Assembly (NCBI GenBank): GCA_031263625.1
Contig: JAISFK010000276.1
Span: 1-7,648 of the forward strand
DNA: 7,648 nt
Source: Clostridiales bacterium
Lineage (GTDB): Bacteria; Bacillota; Clostridia; WRLR01
Direction: 5' to 3'
Positions 6,101-7,648 of this stretch are shown here, piece by piece (positions within the stretch are counted from its first letter, which is position 1; each line of letters opens with the position of its first letter). The notes under the pieces are model-generated. The model was not told where the DNA came from, searched no databases, and worked only from the letters and a program-made list of their open reading frames with translations. The position numbers and the translations under genes were made by a program.

Positions 6101-6240
6101 CGATAGGCGCGAACGCGCTGGTGTTCAAGGGCGGCGCCCTCGCGGAGGCGGGTAGCCTGGCCAAGGGGGACAGGGTGCGCGTCCTGAAGGCCGACGCGGC
6201 CGCGACGGGCGCGGGCTACATAATAATTGTCGAGAACTAG
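3151..6240 (+). CDS. Secreted SLH-domain surface protein with repeated beta modules
   Basis: Predicted exported, wall-attached protein of 1029 residues. Residues 1-30 form a signal peptide: a basic start (MKRMPARRGSRAKK), then the hydrophobic run TAALLISGLVAFG. An Ala/Pro-rich stretch follows to about 55, with cleavage possible near AHA at 47-49. Three SLH repeats follow at about 74-128, 152-208 and 219-275. Only the third is near canonical, with YADWRSADAMYIPYIEGIL, GDADGRFRP and ITRGEAA (residue 261 on); the first two lack the TRAE-type motif. In known families SLH domains bind pyruvylated secondary wall polymer. Residues about 310-1029 look like about eight beta-rich modules of 75-100 residues, each opening with a G-x-V/I-type strand (for example GTVASVSA at 587, GYVGSVRR at 765, GIYRGRISKV at 843, NVRGEIYRL at 934) and ending near a V-Y-V-type strand. 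I recognise no enzyme domain. The ribosome binding site is a weak G-run at 3139-3144. It is probably cotranscribed with the next gene. Confidence 0.85.
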   Translation: MKRMPARRGSRAKKTAALLISGLVAFGQLPALTARPALHQPPAAPAAHAAAAATTEAVANAYVGTAGYSEVLFNIDFDDLGGAWYKNAVYEGGALDIVKGFGAASFGGAAAMTNAQALALVFRAAGMEELAQQTGEDRESAARTQGAAPSAPDAVWVNGCLQLALDEGLISSDDYGAATGDAAASRRSAFRRDGAAQRQAFAYWLAMELGISPVRGQQAIFNSYADWRSADAMYIPYIEGILRERVMSGDADGRFRPLSGITRGEAAQAVKNAAPFVLSKNGLGEASGDVERVWRATAAEPGARRDDLDRIVVYIRNSKGALDTITLDYAIGSDGGEAAAKRRTTGLVVNRLGELTDETGLAEGDRIRYVYKMGAGASNPDAVKYVEVLSAATAGSYLLAQIDRIDAARRQIAFTQFYPVSYSSAGEIRQIESGASGAAGLPRLHADYGYSADLTVVIDKKRSTPDKLAPGMNVIIGIEGGGMVRHIETTGVGVNLGRSGVVKGIVEENNPVLGYLSLYSEPGAAGGMKSELRIYGYTDAAGLDIRKGGAPAGIGDILAGDSAYIRLSDGGEVSAVSAVENYKARYGTVASVSASSAAIRLADGSVQNVELGPDVLYFRDYALVGKSALVSGAGVKILARDTGGGTEAVEVTISAGAGGRGQVGSVYKAVLSRIDEASKNAVIYNVQKLNKGKWENVAKKGFGTIPVTAETQYFLGDASFTPARLNKLLRDSEVYIAAKNDYGGREVAALLSVRSADSKEQIYDGYVGSVRRGASGGFGLKSGPLDIGVAGGTIVVKDGALVTGASIAADDQAYVVASREDATGQLKAEVVEIADRLGGAGHGIYRGRISKVAAGASFTLESFSELSGTEWGYANTPKTFEITFGTLLLTDAGVAPMREFDGRGEHNYVGRTVYVAADGNTALAISTAPYGIQNVRGEIYRLDGATYDDDGRQLARPTGMLLAGASIYDRATYAWRSMADATIAIGANALVFKGGALAEAGSLAKGDRVRVLKADAAATGAGYIIIVEN

Positions 6241-6243
6241 CCA

Positions 6244-6271
6244 GCAGGCAATCGCAGGCAATAGCAGGCAT
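6244..6271 (+). repeat. Three 10-bp direct repeats between the SLH genes
   Basis: GCAGGCAAT occurs at 6244-6252 and 6254-6262, and GCAGGCAT at 6264-6271, with an exact 10-base period, starting 3 bases after the upstream stop codon. The intergenic gap is only 68 bases and has no terminator, so the repeats would be transcribed. They could be a slippage-prone microrepeat or a protein or RNA contact site. Confidence 0.7.
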
Positions 6272-6294
6272 AGACGCTAATCGGATCCTGACAT

Positions 6295-6299
6295 GGAGG
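6295..6299 (+). promoter_or_regulatory. Shine-Dalgarno of the second SLH gene
   Basis: GGAGG lies 9 bases before the ATG at 6309. It fixes this start, which also places a signal peptide at the very N-terminus. Confidence 0.8.
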
Positions 6300-6308
6300 C
6301 TTGATTGT

Positions 6309-7648
6309 ATGCACACAAGACGCAAGGCCGCTCGCGCCCTGATTTTCGCAACCGCGCTGCTCGCTTCGGCGGCCGCCCAGCCGCTGTGCCGCGCCGAGGC
6401 GCGTGACGGCATAGGCGGCTTTGACGGCGCAGGGATATCGGCGGGCGAGATCGCGGGCAAGACGACGCTGGAATACCAGGAGTTCACGTTCGTCACGGGC
6501 GAGCCCGTGCTGCTCAAGGGCACGCTCGCCATAACAAAGACGGTCAAGGACGACAAGGCGACGCACGCCTTCTCGTTCAAGCTGAACAACGCCGCCAGAA
6601 AGTTCCAGCTCACGCGGGACATCACGTTTGAAACCGTGAGCTACGCGAAGGCGAACGGCCAGACGGTGACGGAAACCGCGTACACGCGGGAGCCGAGCGA
6701 GAAGATAGTCACGGACGGGAACACCTACACGATGCGCAGCCTCGAGTTCACGCGGACGAGCCTGATCGACAAGAAGCCCGCCGTGGACTACTATTCCGGC
6801 AACTCGTGGTATCGGAAGCGCTACGAGGTCGGCGGCGGCTCGACGACGGCGAGCAGCGGGAACTACCTGACTGTCGAGGCGACGGGCGAGTTCTACGGCT
6901 TCGACCAGTACTGGGGCGCGGCGGACGTCGAGAGCACGGAGTTCGTCATAGAGTACACGCAGGCGGCGAGTAGCGGCGCAGGCGGCGCGGGCGGAGGCGC
7001 TGGCGGGACAGGCGGAGCGGGGGGCGCCGGGGGCAGCGGCGCGCCGGAGAGCTGGTCCGGCACGGCGACCGTGCAGCGCTCGCAGTCGAAGATCACGGAG
7101 CTGCGCTACGTCGAAAACGAGCCCAACGCCATCAGCTTCCGGGGCGGGTTCCTGGAAACGCGGCGCAACGACAACGTGCTCGAATACACGGCCAGGCTGC
7201 CGGAGTTCACGGCGGCCGGCATATCCACCGACAGGCTGAAGCGCTATTCCGACAGCCTCCAGATATCGACGTTCCCGTCCACGCTGCGGCTCGTCTCGCC
7301 GGATCTGCGGCAGATCAGGGGGCACTGGGCGGAGGAGCCCGATTCCAAGCTGTTCGGGCTTGAGATATTCACAGCGAGGCCGTCGCAGTTCATGCCGGAG
7401 CAGTACGTCACGCGGGCGGAGTTCGCGTCGGCCATGGTGGCCGCGGCGAAGCCGGTTCCGGCCGATCCGCTCGTCCGGGTGACGAACGCGCGCGCAAGCT
7501 CGGCGTCGCGCCGAAGGGAGGAGCCCGTCCCGATATTCGCGGACGTGCCGGCGGCGCACGAGAACTTCGCCGCCATCGAGGAATCCTTCAACAGGGGCCT
7601 GATGACGCCGCTCAGCGGGAACGAGTTCTCGCCGAACGCCGGGATATC
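6309..7648 (+). CDS. Secreted SLH-domain protein, 3' end beyond the window
   Basis: An open frame of 446 codons runs off the window end, so the product is partial. Residues 1-31 are a signal peptide: MHTRRKAAR, then the hydrophobic ALIFATALLASAAA and a small-residue end near CRAEA. Its Cys27 is not in a proper lipobox, so it is not a lipoprotein. Residues about 52-218 are beta-rich and open with LEYQEFTFVTGEPVLLKG; I recognise no named domain. A Gly/Ala/Ser linker (221-245) separates this from a second beta-rich part (about 249-300). SLH repeat one is at about 335-380 (GHWAEE, then YVTRAEFASAMV with the canonical TRAE). A second begins at about 408 (IFADVPAAHENFAAIEE, then NRGLMTPLSGNEFSPNAGI) and is cut by the window end; a third is likely beyond. 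The SLH domains are C-terminal of the beta region, the reverse order of the upstream protein. It probably shares an operon and a wall location with it. Confidence 0.85.
   Translation, partial: MHTRRKAARALIFATALLASAAAQPLCRAEARDGIGGFDGAGISAGEIAGKTTLEYQEFTFVTGEPVLLKGTLAITKTVKDDKATHAFSFKLNNAARKFQLTRDITFETVSYAKANGQTVTETAYTREPSEKIVTDGNTYTMRSLEFTRTSLIDKKPAVDYYSGNSWYRKRYEVGGGSTTASSGNYLTVEATGEFYGFDQYWGAADVESTEFVIEYTQAASSGAGGAGGGAGGTGGAGGAGGSGAPESWSGTATVQRSQSKITELRYVENEPNAISFRGGFLETRRNDNVLEYTARLPEFTAAGISTDRLKRYSDSLQISTFPSTLRLVSPDLRQIRGHWAEEPDSKLFGLEIFTARPSQFMPEQYVTRAEFASAMVAAAKPVPADPLVRVTNARASSASRRREEPVPIFADVPAAHENFAAIEESFNRGLMTPLSGNEFSPNAGI

Noticed and set aside
6244..6271. Short CRISPR-like array
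   Set aside because: Units are 8-9 bases with one-base gaps and no spacers; no cas genes are nearby.
6237..7559. 440-codon minus-strand open frame opposite the second SLH gene
   Set aside because: The + strand frame from 6309 has a good ribosome binding site, a signal peptide and SLH repeats, so the minus frame is an artefact of composition.

Overview
The window looks like chromosomal DNA of a GC-rich Bacillota bacterium (Clostridia or a Paenibacillaceae-like lineage). Three things point there: a DdlA-type D-Ala-D-Ala ligase next to a DUF1934/YwiB-type beta-barrel protein (a family of Bacilli and Clostridia), consecutive exported proteins with S-layer homology (SLH) domains, and Shine-Dalgarno sequences of the GGAGG type. 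The taxonomic call is inference. All real genes are on the + strand; the long minus-strand frames are GC-rich shadows.

Layout. Bases 15-119 hold a compact AT-richer element made of two adjacent hairpins. Bases 120-316 are a leader or spacer with no gene I can support. Bases 317-2038 encode Ddl with all catalytic motifs intact but with about 190 extra residues of low-complexity tandem repeats in the loop before the VDVFFPVLHG motif. A probable terminator overlaps the ddl stop. After a short intergenic region with a hairpin comes the DUF1934 gene (2270-2809), which carries an unusual Arg/Pro/Gly-rich tail. A second copy of the two-hairpin element lies at 2821-2926 in the opposite orientation and nearly identical, so the ddl-DUF1934 segment is bracketed by inverted repeats. 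Bases 2927-3150 are an AT-richer intergenic region with a candidate promoter and a small phased direct repeat. Bases 3151-6240 encode a 1029-residue SLH-anchored surface protein whose body seems to be a string of small beta modules. After a 68-base gap holding three 10-bp direct repeats comes a second secreted SLH protein (6309 to beyond the window end).

How the genes fit together. Ddl makes the D-Ala-D-Ala dipeptide for peptidoglycan precursors. The two SLH proteins are exported and probably bind the secondary wall polymer attached to that peptidoglycan, so the region has a cell-envelope theme. The SLH pair is probably one operon. ddl and DUF1934 may be separate transcripts because of the terminator between them.

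The points most worth a second look are the repeat-built insertion in an otherwise ordinary essential enzyme, and the inverted pair of two-hairpin elements, which could be a non-autonomous mobile element, a shared regulatory or RNA structure, or a substrate for inversion of the 2.7-kb segment. I see no CRISPR array, tRNA, rRNA, transposase or defence gene.
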